A stretch of DNA of 5,336 bases from an uncultured Verrucomicrobium sp. (GCA_903889845.1 CAISZB010000335.1:1-5336), one strand, 5' to 3'. Numbered from the stretch's first letter, positions 1 through 5,336 are shown. A program made the numbers and translations. Notes: generated by a model from the letters alone, not told the origin.

Positions 1-170
1 GCCCTCCATTCGTTCAAACGCGCGGGTGGCCTCCAGCTGTACAGGGAAGCGAAGCGATTGTACCCAGCCCCGAAGGGCATTACCCGCCAGTTGACTCCCG
101 GTCCTGGCGAGCGGGGTAACTCAGGCAAATGTGGCATTGCACACAAAAAACGGCCCGTTAACCTGTTTCG
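1..170. other. Unassigned leader upstream of chdC
   Basis: No recognisable gene or RNA is seen here. One plus-strand frame is open from the window edge to a TAA at 117-119 and could be the last 38 codons of an upstream gene, but the peptide is not recognisable. Two other frames, one on each strand, are also open across most of the stretch, which is common in GC-rich DNA. A TTGACT hexamer at 91-96 resembles a -35 box; the only -10-like match at a sensible distance is GGTAAC at 115-120 (18-base spacer), which is weak. An in-frame TAA at 159-161 prevents extending the downstream gene into this region. Confidence 0.3.
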
Positions 171-983
171 ATGTCCGATTTCAAGCCGTTGACCCCCAAG
201 GAAGGGGTCTTCTTCCTCCACCTCTTCTACCACCTCAATCGCGAGGCCTGGAACGTGTTGACGCAGGAGGAGCGCCATGCCGGGAAGAGCCGCCTGGAGG
301 CGCTCCTGGCCGGGCTGCGGGTGAAGGCCGGATTCCAGGCCGCCTCCTTCGCGATGATCGCGCGGGCCGATTTCGGCTTCCTGCTGTGCGGTCCCGATCT
401 CCACATCTTGCAGGAGACGGAGAAGCGCCTCACGGCCTCCCTCGGCGCCGGGGTGCTCATCCCCGCCTACACCTACTTCTCCCTCACGGAGCGGAGCGAA
501 TACCTCTCGACCGCCGACGATTACGCCGAGGAGCTGAAGGTGCAGGGGATCGCAGAGGGGAGCGACGAGTACAAAAAGAAGATGGCCGAGTTCACTGCCC
601 GCATCGAGAAGTACACGAAGGACCGCCTCCACCCCACGATCCCCGACTGGGAATGCTTCTGCTTCTACCCGATGTCGAAGCGGCGCAAGGTCGACCAGAA
701 TTGGTACAGCCTCCCCATCTCCGCCCGGAAGGATCTGATGCGGGGCCACGCCACGCTGGGGCGGAAGTATTCGGGCCGCGTCCTCCAGATCATCACCGGC
801 TCCACCGGCCTCGATGACTGGGAATGGGGCGTCTCCCTCTTCGCCCACGACCCCTACGAGATCAAATCGATCGTGTACGAGATGCGCTTCGACGAAGTCA
901 GCGCCCGCTACGGCGAATTCGGCGAATTCTACAACGGCATCGCCCTCCCTCCCGTCGATCTTTTCGAGCGGCTGGGGATGTAG
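171..983 (+). CDS. chdC: Coproheme decarboxylase (ChdC/HemQ, chlorite dismutase-like family)
   Basis: This 270-residue protein should convert Fe-coproporphyrin III to heme b by two peroxide-dependent decarboxylations of propionates, the final step of the coproporphyrin-dependent heme pathway in the cytoplasm. The C-terminal half is diagnostic: YPMSKRR (166-172), NWYSL (177-181), LMRGH (189-193), QIITGSTGLDDWEWGV (206-221) and YEMRFDEVSARY (236-247). Residues known in Geobacillus ChdC (Arg131, Tyr145, Lys149, Trp157, His172, Gln185, from memory) map with a constant offset of 21 to Arg152, catalytic Tyr166, Lys170, Trp178, proximal heme ligand His193 and distal Gln206. Gln rather than Arg at the distal site argues against true chlorite dismutase. 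The protein is slightly longer than typical Firmicutes ChdC. ATG 171 is the first start after an in-frame stop at 159-161; no clear Shine-Dalgarno sequence precedes it. It has no operon partner downstream, where a convergent gene of different composition begins. Confidence 0.93.
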   Translation: MSDFKPLTPKEGVFFLHLFYHLNREAWNVLTQEERHAGKSRLEALLAGLRVKAGFQAASFAMIARADFGFLLCGPDLHILQETEKRLTASLGAGVLIPAYTYFSLTERSEYLSTADDYAEELKVQGIAEGSDEYKKKMAEFTARIEKYTKDRLHPTIPDWECFCFYPMSKRRKVDQNWYSLPISARKDLMRGHATLGRKYSGRVLQIITGSTGLDDWEWGVSLFAHDPYEIKSIVYEMRFDEVSARYGEFGEFYNGIALPPVDLFERLGM

Positions 984-987
984 GTAA

Positions 988-1005
988 GAGCCTATCCGAA
1001 TATCC
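988..1005 (+). repeat. Left imperfect terminal inverted repeat candidate
   Basis: GAGCCTATCCGAATATCC lies just after the chdC stop. It matches the reverse complement of 3020-3037 (GAACCGATCCGAATAACC) at 15 of 18 positions, including nine identical bases in a row (ATCCGAATA). TAA (985-987) sits directly outside it. The GAGCC-type end and a 3-base TNA-like flank recall some IS5-family elements, but that similarity is from memory and was not searched. Confidence 0.45.
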
Positions 1006-1015
1006 AAGGATAGGC
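990..1015. terminator. Hairpin between convergent chdC and SDR genes
   Basis: A perfect 8-base stem (GCCTATCC at 990-997 with GGATAGGC at 1008-1015) encloses a 10-base loop, seven bases after the chdC stop and 30 bases before the SDR stop. The position suits a bidirectional terminator, but neither strand has a proper T-run after the stem, so it may instead be part of the inverted-repeat end it overlaps. Confidence 0.35.
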
Positions 1016-1045
1016 ATTACCAACCCAAGCACATCGGGCATTTTC

Positions 1046-1927
1046 TTATGAATTATTGAGGGCAGAAGTCGCGCCTCCCAATTTCGGTTGGGCTTGTGTA
1101 AAATCCGTCGAACTGGAAATTTCTTCCCACGCCTTAATCTCATTGCTCAGGGCTTCAATTTTTTCGCGCACGAACTTTAGAGAGTCGTTGCCAAGCAACA
1201 GATGCACCGGCGGCTCTTTCTCGGCGATAATCCTAAGCATGGCCTGTGCTGCCTTGGCAGGGTCACCGGCTTGCTTGCCACTCTTTTCCTCGCGGGCTTT
1301 CCGGATAGGGTCGAATAGTGCGTCATAGTCCGCAATGTTACGTCCCGCGCGAACCATCGAGCGACCGGCCCAATCGGTTCTGAAAGAACCCGGCGCAACC
1401 GCCGTAACATGAATGCCAAGCCCCTTGACCTCCTTAGCCAAGGTTTCGGAAATGCCTTCAAGAGCAAATTTGCTGCCGCAGTAATAGGCAATTCCGGGCA
1501 TGGTTATGAAACCGCCCATTGAGGTGATGTTGATAATATGGCCGGAACGCCTTTTGCGCATAAAAGGCAGAACAGCCTTCATCATCGCCACTGCGCCAAA
1601 AACATTGACATCAAACTGGTGGCGCATTTCTTCCAATGGAGATTCTTCTAAAATACCTTCATGGCCATATCCTGCGTTGTTAATCAGCACATCAACGGGG
1701 CCAATTTCTTTTTCAATTTTGGAAATAGCCGGGGCGATCGCGGCAAAATCGGTAACATCAAGAATAATGGCTTTGGCCCGATGCGGTTCTCTAGCCTCAA
1801 ACTCCTTAAGAGCATTCTCATTTCGCACCGTCCCGATGACGGTATGTCCTTCTGTCAGGGCTGCTTTCGCAAAGGCGCGTCCGAAGCCTGAACTCACGCC
1901 GGTTATCAAGAGAATTTTGTTTGTCAT
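1046..1927 (-). CDS. Short-chain dehydrogenase/reductase (SDR), classical type
   Basis: This 293-residue cytoplasmic oxidoreductase has the full classical SDR set: the nucleotide-binding motif TGVSSGFG (9-16), Asp57 of the LDV motif for the adenine ring, NNAG (83-86), Asn108, catalytic Ser136, and Tyr149-xxx-Lys153 in YYCGSK, followed by PG (179-180). Arg35 after the second strand suggests a preference for NADP(H). The C-terminal WEEISSSTDF segment (267-276) resembles SDRs often annotated only as oxidoreductase, so the substrate cannot be named. About 17 residues follow that segment, slightly longer than I expect for the group. The start at 1927 gives a normal SDR N-terminus; only a weak AAGAG-like ribosome site precedes it. 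The gene is divergent from the LysR gene, a common arrangement in which the regulator controls the SDR. Sampled GC is about 43%, against about 70% in flanking genes, indicating transfer. Confidence 0.92.
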   Translation of the reverse strand: MTNKILLITGVSSGFGRAFAKAALTEGHTVIGTVRNENALKEFEAREPHRAKAIILDVTDFAAIAPAISKIEKEIGPVDVLINNAGYGHEGILEESPLEEMRHQFDVNVFGAVAMMKAVLPFMRKRRSGHIINITSMGGFITMPGIAYYCGSKFALEGISETLAKEVKGLGIHVTAVAPGSFRTDWAGRSMVRAGRNIADYDALFDPIRKAREEKSGKQAGDPAKAAQAMLRIIAEKEPPVHLLLGNDSLKFVREKIEALSNEIKAWEEISSSTDFTQAQPKLGGATSALNNS

Positions 1928-2020
1928 GGGGATGCTCTTTGTTTCTTTTCAGAATAGTATTTTCTTAACTACCAGTCCAATATATGGAACCAACGAATCC
2001 CATACCTTTGAGCAATGGCA
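1928..2020. promoter_or_regulatory. Divergent SDR/LysR control region with candidate operator
   Basis: This A/T-rich gap separates the two divergent start codons. For the minus-strand SDR gene, TTGGAC (plus positions 1975-1980) and TACTAT (1954-1959) form a plausible -35/-10 pair with a 15-base spacer, slightly short. A dyad TAGT-N9-ACTA (1955-1971) overlaps this -10 box and is the best candidate LysR-type binding site. It is A/T-rich like known sites, though its symmetry does not give the textbook T-N11-A spacing. A GAG triplet at 2010-2012 lies 8 bases before ATG 2021 but only 2 bases before ATG 2015, which favours the later start for the regulator. No convincing plus-strand -35/-10 pair was found. 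Confidence 0.5.
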
Positions 2021-3040
2021 ATGGAACTGCGCCACATTCGATATTTCTTGGCTGTCGCCGAAGAATTGAATTTTACCCGCGCAGCGGCAAAAATCGGTAT
2101 AGGCCAGCCACCACTTAGCCAACAAATACGATCTCTTGAAAAAGAATTGGGAGCGCCTCTTTTCCGGCGTGTCCCACATGGGGCGGAGTTAACAGATTCC
2201 GGCAAGGCTTTCTTGCCGGAAGCACAAGCGATATTAGCCCAAGCAGAACGCGCTAAAAATGTTGCCCGCCATGGTGCGCGGGGCGAACTAGGAAGCCTTC
2301 GCGTCGGCTTTACAAGTTCAGCCGCCTTCACCTCAATTGTTCAGAACGCCATTCGGGCTTTTCGGGAAAACTATCCGAAGGTCGATCTATTCCTCGAAGA
2401 AGAGGACACAACGACGCTGCTTGAGCATCTAGCCAGGCAAACCCTGGATACGGCTTTTATCAGACCGGGCCGCAACGACCCTGACGGCGTTCAAGCGTAT
2501 CGCCTAATCGAAGAGGAAACGATGATCGCGTTGCCTGCGCATCACCCTTTAGCCAAGAAATCAGCCTTGCCGCTTTCCGCTTTAGCTAAGGAACCATTTG
2601 TGCTTTTTCCTCGTAAGGCTGGCCCGGCGCTTTTTGACGACACGATTTCAGCGTGCAGAAAGGCTGGATTTGAGCCAATTATAAGCCATGAAGTGCCGCA
2701 AATAACTTCCGTTGGAAACATGATTGCAGCTGGTCTAGGCGTTTCCATCGTCCCGGTTTCGATAGCAAAACAGGTATGTGTTGCGGGGGTTAAGTATCTA
2801 AAAATAATTGGTGACGCGCCCATAGCCCCGATTGCACTTGCCATGCGCCCGGATGAGCAAGCGGTAACCGTTAAAAATTTTTCTGCTTCGGTTAGGTTAG
2901 CGATGCGCGGCATTGCCTCCGGCCATGCGATTCGGTTTACCCTCTTGCCTCCTTGTCGCTATCGCGACGGCATTCGCGCCTCGCATCCCGCCCCGCCTCA
3001 TTCCCGCGCATCCCACGCGGGTTATTCGGATCGGTTCTAA
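2021..3040 (+). CDS. LysR-family transcriptional regulator with atypical C-terminal tail
   Basis: A DNA-binding regulator of 339 residues. Residues 1-60 form the winged helix-turn-helix with the family signature: MELRHIRYF, LNFTRAAAKIGIGQPPLSQQIRSL, then LGAPLFRR. A linker helix follows, then the effector-binding domain from about residue 92 (LRVGFTSSAAF) to about 290, including the IAAGLGVSIVP motif (235-245). The start at 2021 is preferred to the ATG at 2015 because it gives the usual MELRH N-terminus and better spacing from a GAG upstream. It is divergent from the SDR gene and probably regulates it and itself; the inducer is unknown. The family normally ends near residue 295. Here about 44 more residues (from about 2909) are encoded by GC-rich DNA unlike the rest of the gene, and the tail matches nothing I recognise. 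Its TAA overlaps the stop of the convergent GH95 gene. Confidence 0.92.
   Translation: MELRHIRYFLAVAEELNFTRAAAKIGIGQPPLSQQIRSLEKELGAPLFRRVPHGAELTDSGKAFLPEAQAILAQAERAKNVARHGARGELGSLRVGFTSSAAFTSIVQNAIRAFRENYPKVDLFLEEEDTTTLLEHLARQTLDTAFIRPGRNDPDGVQAYRLIEEETMIALPAHHPLAKKSALPLSALAKEPFVLFPRKAGPALFDDTISACRKAGFEPIISHEVPQITSVGNMIAAGLGVSIVPVSIAKQVCVAGVKYLKIIGDAPIAPIALAMRPDEQAVTVKNFSASVRLAMRGIASGHAIRFTLLPPCRYRDGIRASHPAPPHSRASHAGYSDRF
2955..3021. repeat. GC-rich palindromic repeat tract at the LysR/GH95 convergence
   Basis: Two small palindromes bracket an imperfect direct repeat. GTCGC (2955-2959) pairs with GCGAC (2964-2968) around a 4-base loop, and CCCGCG (3003-3008) pairs with CGCGGG (3016-3021) around a 7-base loop. 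Between and within them, CATTCGCGCCTCGCATCCCG (2971-2990) is partly repeated by CATTCCCGCGCATCCCACG (2999-3017). The second hairpin lies 16 bases beyond the GH95 stop and could weakly terminate that transcript, but no T-run follows it. The tract resembles an intergenic palindromic repeat that the LysR frame happens to read through. Confidence 0.4.
3020..3037 (-). repeat. Right imperfect terminal inverted repeat candidate
   Basis: Read on the minus strand this is GAACCGATCCGAATAACC, which matches 988-1005 at 15 of 18 positions. TAA (3038-3040), which is also the LysR stop codon, lies directly outside. The last base of the repeat supplies the final G of the GH95 TAG stop, so an insertion here would have set the ends of both flanking reading frames. 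Confidence 0.45.
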
Positions 3041-5130
3041 ATCGGATTCAGATCGGGCCCCAGCTTGATCCCCTCGATCGGCGGGATGAAGAGGACGGCG
3101 GTCTTCTTTCCGTAGCGGATCGCGCAGGAGTTGCCCGCCGCCGCGTGGAGCGTCGCGGAGACGAGCTTCCCCTCCTTCCCCTCCATATCGACCGTCACGG
3201 CGCTGCCGCCCCGGGCGCGCAATCCCTTCACGGCCCCTTCCTTCCATTCGGTAGGCAGCGCGGGAAGGAGGACGATCTCCCCCGTCCGGCTTTGGAGGAG
3301 CATCTCGGCGAAGGTCGCGGCGAGACCGAAGTTTCCGTCGGTCTCGACGGAACCGCCGGAGCCGCAGGCGAGGAGGTTCGGGTAGGTGCGGTCCCCCGCC
3401 AGCATGGCCTTGATCTTCCGGTGGGCTTGCTCCGCCTGACCGCCGTCGTCGGGAAGAGCGGCGGGCGGCGGAAGTTTTTTCTCCAGTTCGGTGAATTTTT
3501 TCACGTCGTCCCCATCGACTCCGAGGGCCTTTGCTGCGGCAATTTCCTCGTCGAAGAGGAGCCGGACGCTTTCTCCGTCGCCGGAGCGCAGGGAGGAGAG
3601 CCGGTCGGCCCAGAACCCGCACGTTTCCTTCAGGATCGGGTAGGCTGTGGCGCGCAGGTAATCCTTGTCCCCGGCGAAGGCGTAGTGCTCCCACAGGGCG
3701 CGGCACAGGGAGGCATTCGCCGCCGGGTCCCACCGGCCCCATTGGCCGCCCATGATGTTGAGGGAGGAGCGCAGGGCGAAGCCCGGCGGGGGAGGCGGCT
3801 GGGCTGTGGAGGAGGACGAAGGGGAGGGCGACGAGACCGAGGCCGCCGCCTTCCAGTCGGTGTCGAAGAACTCGTCCGGGGTGCCGTCGGGCTTCGTCTT
3901 CACCACGGCCTCGGCGGTCGCCTTCCGCCAGGCGGGGAGCAGGCTGGGAAGGAGGGTCAGGAGGGGGGCCTGGCATTCGGCCAGGTTCACGGCCTCGGCC
4001 GCCCAGGCGTTCGTCCCGGTCCGGTAGTCGGCATTCTCGGGAGGACTGTTCGTGTCGTTCCACAGCCCCAGGCGGGTGGGCGGCAGGGAATAGATCCTGG
4101 CATCGAGGGAGGGCCGGGAGGAGGAAATCAAAAGGTAGCGTCCGTAGTGGAAGAGGAGTGCCTCCATGCCGGGATCGAAGGTTGCCGTTGCTGCCAGCTT
4201 GCGCAGGTCGGTCGTCATCGCCTCCTGCTCCGGAGTCGATGTGCCCAGGCGGAGGGCGACCCGCTCGAACAGGGCGTGGTAATCGTCGAGGTGCTGGCTC
4301 TTCAGATCATTCCACGAACGCCGGGCGGCGTTGCTCGCCTGTGCGGTCACCCGGTCGTGGGGCGGCGCGCCCCGGTAATGGGCGTCGTAGTCCATCGCGT
4401 AGTCGGTCCCCGCCGCGACGATCAGGATCACCGCGTCGCACCCCTTCACCTCGATCGACGCCCGGTCGGCCCCCGGCGCGATCGTCCCCGCCTTCCCTTC
4501 CTTCACGACGATGACCTGATATTCATACCGCAGGCCGTTCTCCAATTGCCCGGAGACCGTGATCCGGGGACCGGGCTGGCCCGCCTCGGCGACGACGGTG
4601 CCGTGATGGGAATCGGCCAGGGCCACGGTCCCGGTGTAGCCGCCGCCCCCCTTGTCGGTCGCATACCGGACCGCGATCACCCCCGCCGGGGCGCTGGCCA
4701 GATACTCGCGGGTGTAGCGGAGGCCGTTCACCCCGTAACCGACGCGGAAGAGGGCGTCCCCGAGGTCGAGGGCGCCATGGTAATCGGCGCCGACCTCGTG
4801 GCCGGGCAGGGTGAAGGTCAATTCCCCGAGGAACTGGTAGGCCCCGTAGGGCCCTTTCCCGGAGGAGTCGTCGCCTGTCCAGAGGCTGTTTTCGGAGAGG
4901 ATCAGGCGGTCCCGGTTCATCCCGCCGGTGAGGAGCGCCCCCAGGCGGCCATTGCCGATGGGAAGGGCTTCCTGCAGCGGATGCAGGGTCTCGCGCCGCT
5001 CAACGGCAGGATTGCGCAGCCCGCCGAATTGGGCCAGCGCCGGGGAATCGTAGCGGAGCAGAAGGTCGCTCGAACGGAGGGAGCCCAAGGAGACGAGCAG
5101 AACCAAGACGGTCAACCCCGGGCATCGCAT
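3037..5130 (-). CDS. Exported GH95-like glycoside hydrolase, internally shortened
   Basis: A 697-residue relative of GH95 alpha-L-fucosidases/alpha-L-galactosidases. A short N-terminal hydrophobic stretch (about residues 6-18) suggests export. Family hallmarks are ALPIGNGRLGA (55-65), SENSLWTG (79-86), LWNDTNSPP (356-364), NLAEC (382-386), MGGQWGRWD (460-468), LWEHYAFAGDKDYLRATAYP (479-498), TDGNFG (597-602), EMLLQSRTGEIVLLPALP (609-626) and RARGG (638-642). Complete relatives are, from memory, about 780 residues or more. The SPE(N/H) general-acid segment expected after FWADRL (506-511) and the HRHxSHL block expected before AHRKI (569-573) are absent. The NxN-containing stretch before AWAAE (375-379) is also shortened. 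A Ser/Pro-rich insert lies at 431-449. Activity is therefore doubtful, but the frame is intact. ATG 5130 is used; TTG 5136, two codons earlier, has an AGGGG element 8 bases upstream and is a real alternative. Confidence 0.85.
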   Translation of the reverse strand: MRCPGLTVLVLLVSLGSLRSSDLLLRYDSPALAQFGGLRNPAVERRETLHPLQEALPIGNGRLGALLTGGMNRDRLILSENSLWTGDDSSGKGPYGAYQFLGELTFTLPGHEVGADYHGALDLGDALFRVGYGVNGLRYTREYLASAPAGVIAVRYATDKGGGGYTGTVALADSHHGTVVAEAGQPGPRITVSGQLENGLRYEYQVIVVKEGKAGTIAPGADRASIEVKGCDAVILIVAAGTDYAMDYDAHYRGAPPHDRVTAQASNAARRSWNDLKSQHLDDYHALFERVALRLGTSTPEQEAMTTDLRKLAATATFDPGMEALLFHYGRYLLISSSRPSLDARIYSLPPTRLGLWNDTNSPPENADYRTGTNAWAAEAVNLAECQAPLLTLLPSLLPAWRKATAEAVVKTKPDGTPDEFFDTDWKAAASVSSPSPSSSSTAQPPPPPGFALRSSLNIMGGQWGRWDPAANASLCRALWEHYAFAGDKDYLRATAYPILKETCGFWADRLSSLRSGDGESVRLLFDEEIAAAKALGVDGDDVKKFTELEKKLPPPAALPDDGGQAEQAHRKIKAMLAGDRTYPNLLACGSGGSVETDGNFGLAATFAEMLLQSRTGEIVLLPALPTEWKEGAVKGLRARGGSAVTVDMEGKEGKLVSATLHAAAGNSCAIRYGKKTAVLFIPPIEGIKLGPDLNPI

Positions 5131-5267
5131 AGGCAAGAAAGGAACCCCTGAAACCTAATCGCGTGCTCCATCGGCTGCAATGCTTTTAAATGCAATAAAA
5201 GACGAATCGGCTGCGCGGTTTCGGACGGTTGCAAAGTGGCGGAGGGTTCTTTAGTCTCCCTCCGTCC
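5131..5267. promoter_or_regulatory. Divergent intergenic region between GH95 and HisB-like genes
   Basis: This short region must hold promoters for both divergent genes. A/T-rich core 5181-5200 (containing TTTTAAA and AATAAAA) stands out from the GC-rich surroundings and is the likely promoter core. For the plus strand, TTGCAA (5229-5234) and TAGTCT (5252-5257) have a 17-base spacer but match consensus weakly and lie very close to the ATG. The GGAGGG at 5241-5246 is too far (21 bases) from ATG 5268 to be a normal ribosome site. No promoter is firmly assigned. Confidence 0.4.
5170..5214 (+). repeat. Direct repeat flanking the A/T-rich core
   Basis: ATCGGCTGC occurs at 5170-5178 and again at 5206-5214 in the same orientation, 36 bases apart start to start, with the A/T-rich promoter-like core between the copies. 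It could be a paired regulator site or chance; only two copies are visible. Confidence 0.35.
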
Positions 5268-5336
5268 ATGAGCAAGAGTAGCAAGACCAAAAAGACCCAG
5301 CAGCCCGCCCGCCGCGCCACCCTGGTGCGCAAGACC
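5268..5336 (+). CDS. Start of a gene, possibly imidazoleglycerol-phosphate dehydratase (partial)
   Basis: Only the first 23 residues are in the window, beginning MSKSSKTKK and ending ARRATLVRKT at the edge. The basic, Ser/Lys-rich opening looks like an unstructured N-terminus. The last residues, RRATLVRKT, resemble the conserved N-terminal strand of HisB (pattern R-x-A-x-V-x-R-x-T, normally followed by ET or KET), which dehydrates imidazoleglycerol phosphate in histidine synthesis. This is an inference from a very short match, and other proteins could begin this way. ATG 5268 is the only start seen; no Shine-Dalgarno sequence lies at normal spacing. The gene is divergent from GH95, with no evident functional link to it. 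Confidence 0.55.
   Translation, partial: MSKSSKTKKTQQPARRATLVRKT

Larger units (their letters stand above)
988..3037. mobile_element. Putative transposase-less mobile cassette carrying SDR and LysR genes
   Basis: The roughly 2.05 kb segment holds two genes much poorer in GC than both flanks. It is bounded by imperfect 18-base inverted repeats, with TAA immediately outside on each side (985-987 and 3038-3040), as expected for a 3-base target duplication. No transposase is present, so any movement would need an enzyme supplied elsewhere. Two facts weaken the case. The low-GC composition ends near 2905, well inside the right repeat. Also, joining the flanks at one TAA would let the GH95 frame run on into chdC antisense, so the reconstructed empty site is not clean. 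Confidence 0.3.

Noticed and set aside
1..137. A minus-strand open frame from an ATG at 135-137 to the window edge.
   Set aside because: Only 45 codons are visible, no family is recognisable and no ribosome site is seen; other frames here are open too, so chance is the simpler explanation.
131..817. A 228-codon plus-strand frame overlapping chdC.
   Set aside because: It is Arg/Pro/Gly-rich with no recognisable domain; the overlapping frame encodes ChdC with every diagnostic residue.
1500..2069. A 189-codon plus-strand frame antisense to the SDR gene.
   Set aside because: It is antisense to a complete, motif-rich SDR gene and shows no domain of its own.
3030..3056. ATCGG repeated three times at an exact 11-base spacing (3030, 3041, 3052).
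   Set aside because: Two of the three copies lie in GH95 coding sequence for its last residues and the intervening bases differ, so it is probably coincidence in GC-rich DNA.
2897..4063. A 388-codon minus-strand frame inside the GH95 gene and reaching into the LysR tail.
   Set aside because: Its composition is the Arg/Gly/Pro type of an out-of-frame GC-rich shadow, and it overlaps the GH95 frame on the same strand.
2953..5151. A 732-codon open frame on the plus strand covering almost the whole GH95 gene.
   Set aside because: Its translation is Gly/Arg/Pro-rich with no family motifs, while the minus strand gives clear GH95 motifs throughout. It is an antisense shadow produced by high GC.

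Overview
The window looks like chromosomal DNA from a GC-rich bacterium. Hand counts on sample 60-base lines give about 70% GC in the flanking genes. A coproheme decarboxylase plus a secreted GH95-type glycoside hydrolase would fit the Verrucomicrobiota or a neighbouring phylum, but that placement is an inference from gene content and is not proven here.

Layout, left to right. Positions 1-170 hold no gene I can name. Positions 171-983 (+) encode a coproheme decarboxylase (ChdC/HemQ), the last enzyme of the coproporphyrin-dependent heme pathway, with all the diagnostic residues. Positions 1046-1927 (-) and 2021-3040 (+) form a divergent pair: a classical short-chain dehydrogenase/reductase and a LysR-family regulator that probably controls it from the 93-base gap between them. 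This pair is clearly poorer in GC (about 43-52% in sampled lines) than both flanks and looks horizontally acquired. Imperfect 18-base inverted repeats (15/18 matches) lie at 988-1005 and 3020-3037, each with TAA directly outside. They may mark the ends of a transposase-less mobile cassette, but the compositional boundary on the right lies about 100 bases inside that repeat. The LysR reading frame runs through this GC-rich stretch, giving the protein an atypical tail of about 44 residues.

Positions 3037-5130 (-) encode an exported GH95-like protein (alpha-L-fucosidase/alpha-L-galactosidase family). It converges on the LysR gene and their stop codons overlap. It keeps the N-terminal domain signature and the C-terminal motifs of the family but lacks two internal blocks, apparently by in-frame loss. 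These blocks normally carry the SPE(N/H) general-acid motif and the HRHxSHL region, so it may be catalytically inactive or have a changed function.

A 137-base divergent intergenic region (5131-5267) follows. At the right edge a gene starts at 5268 (+); its first 23 residues resemble the N-terminus of imidazoleglycerol-phosphate dehydratase (HisB), though the fragment is too short to be sure. The host genes (heme synthesis, glycan degradation, possibly histidine synthesis) show no obvious functional link. The SDR/LysR pair is the self-contained regulatory unit of the window.
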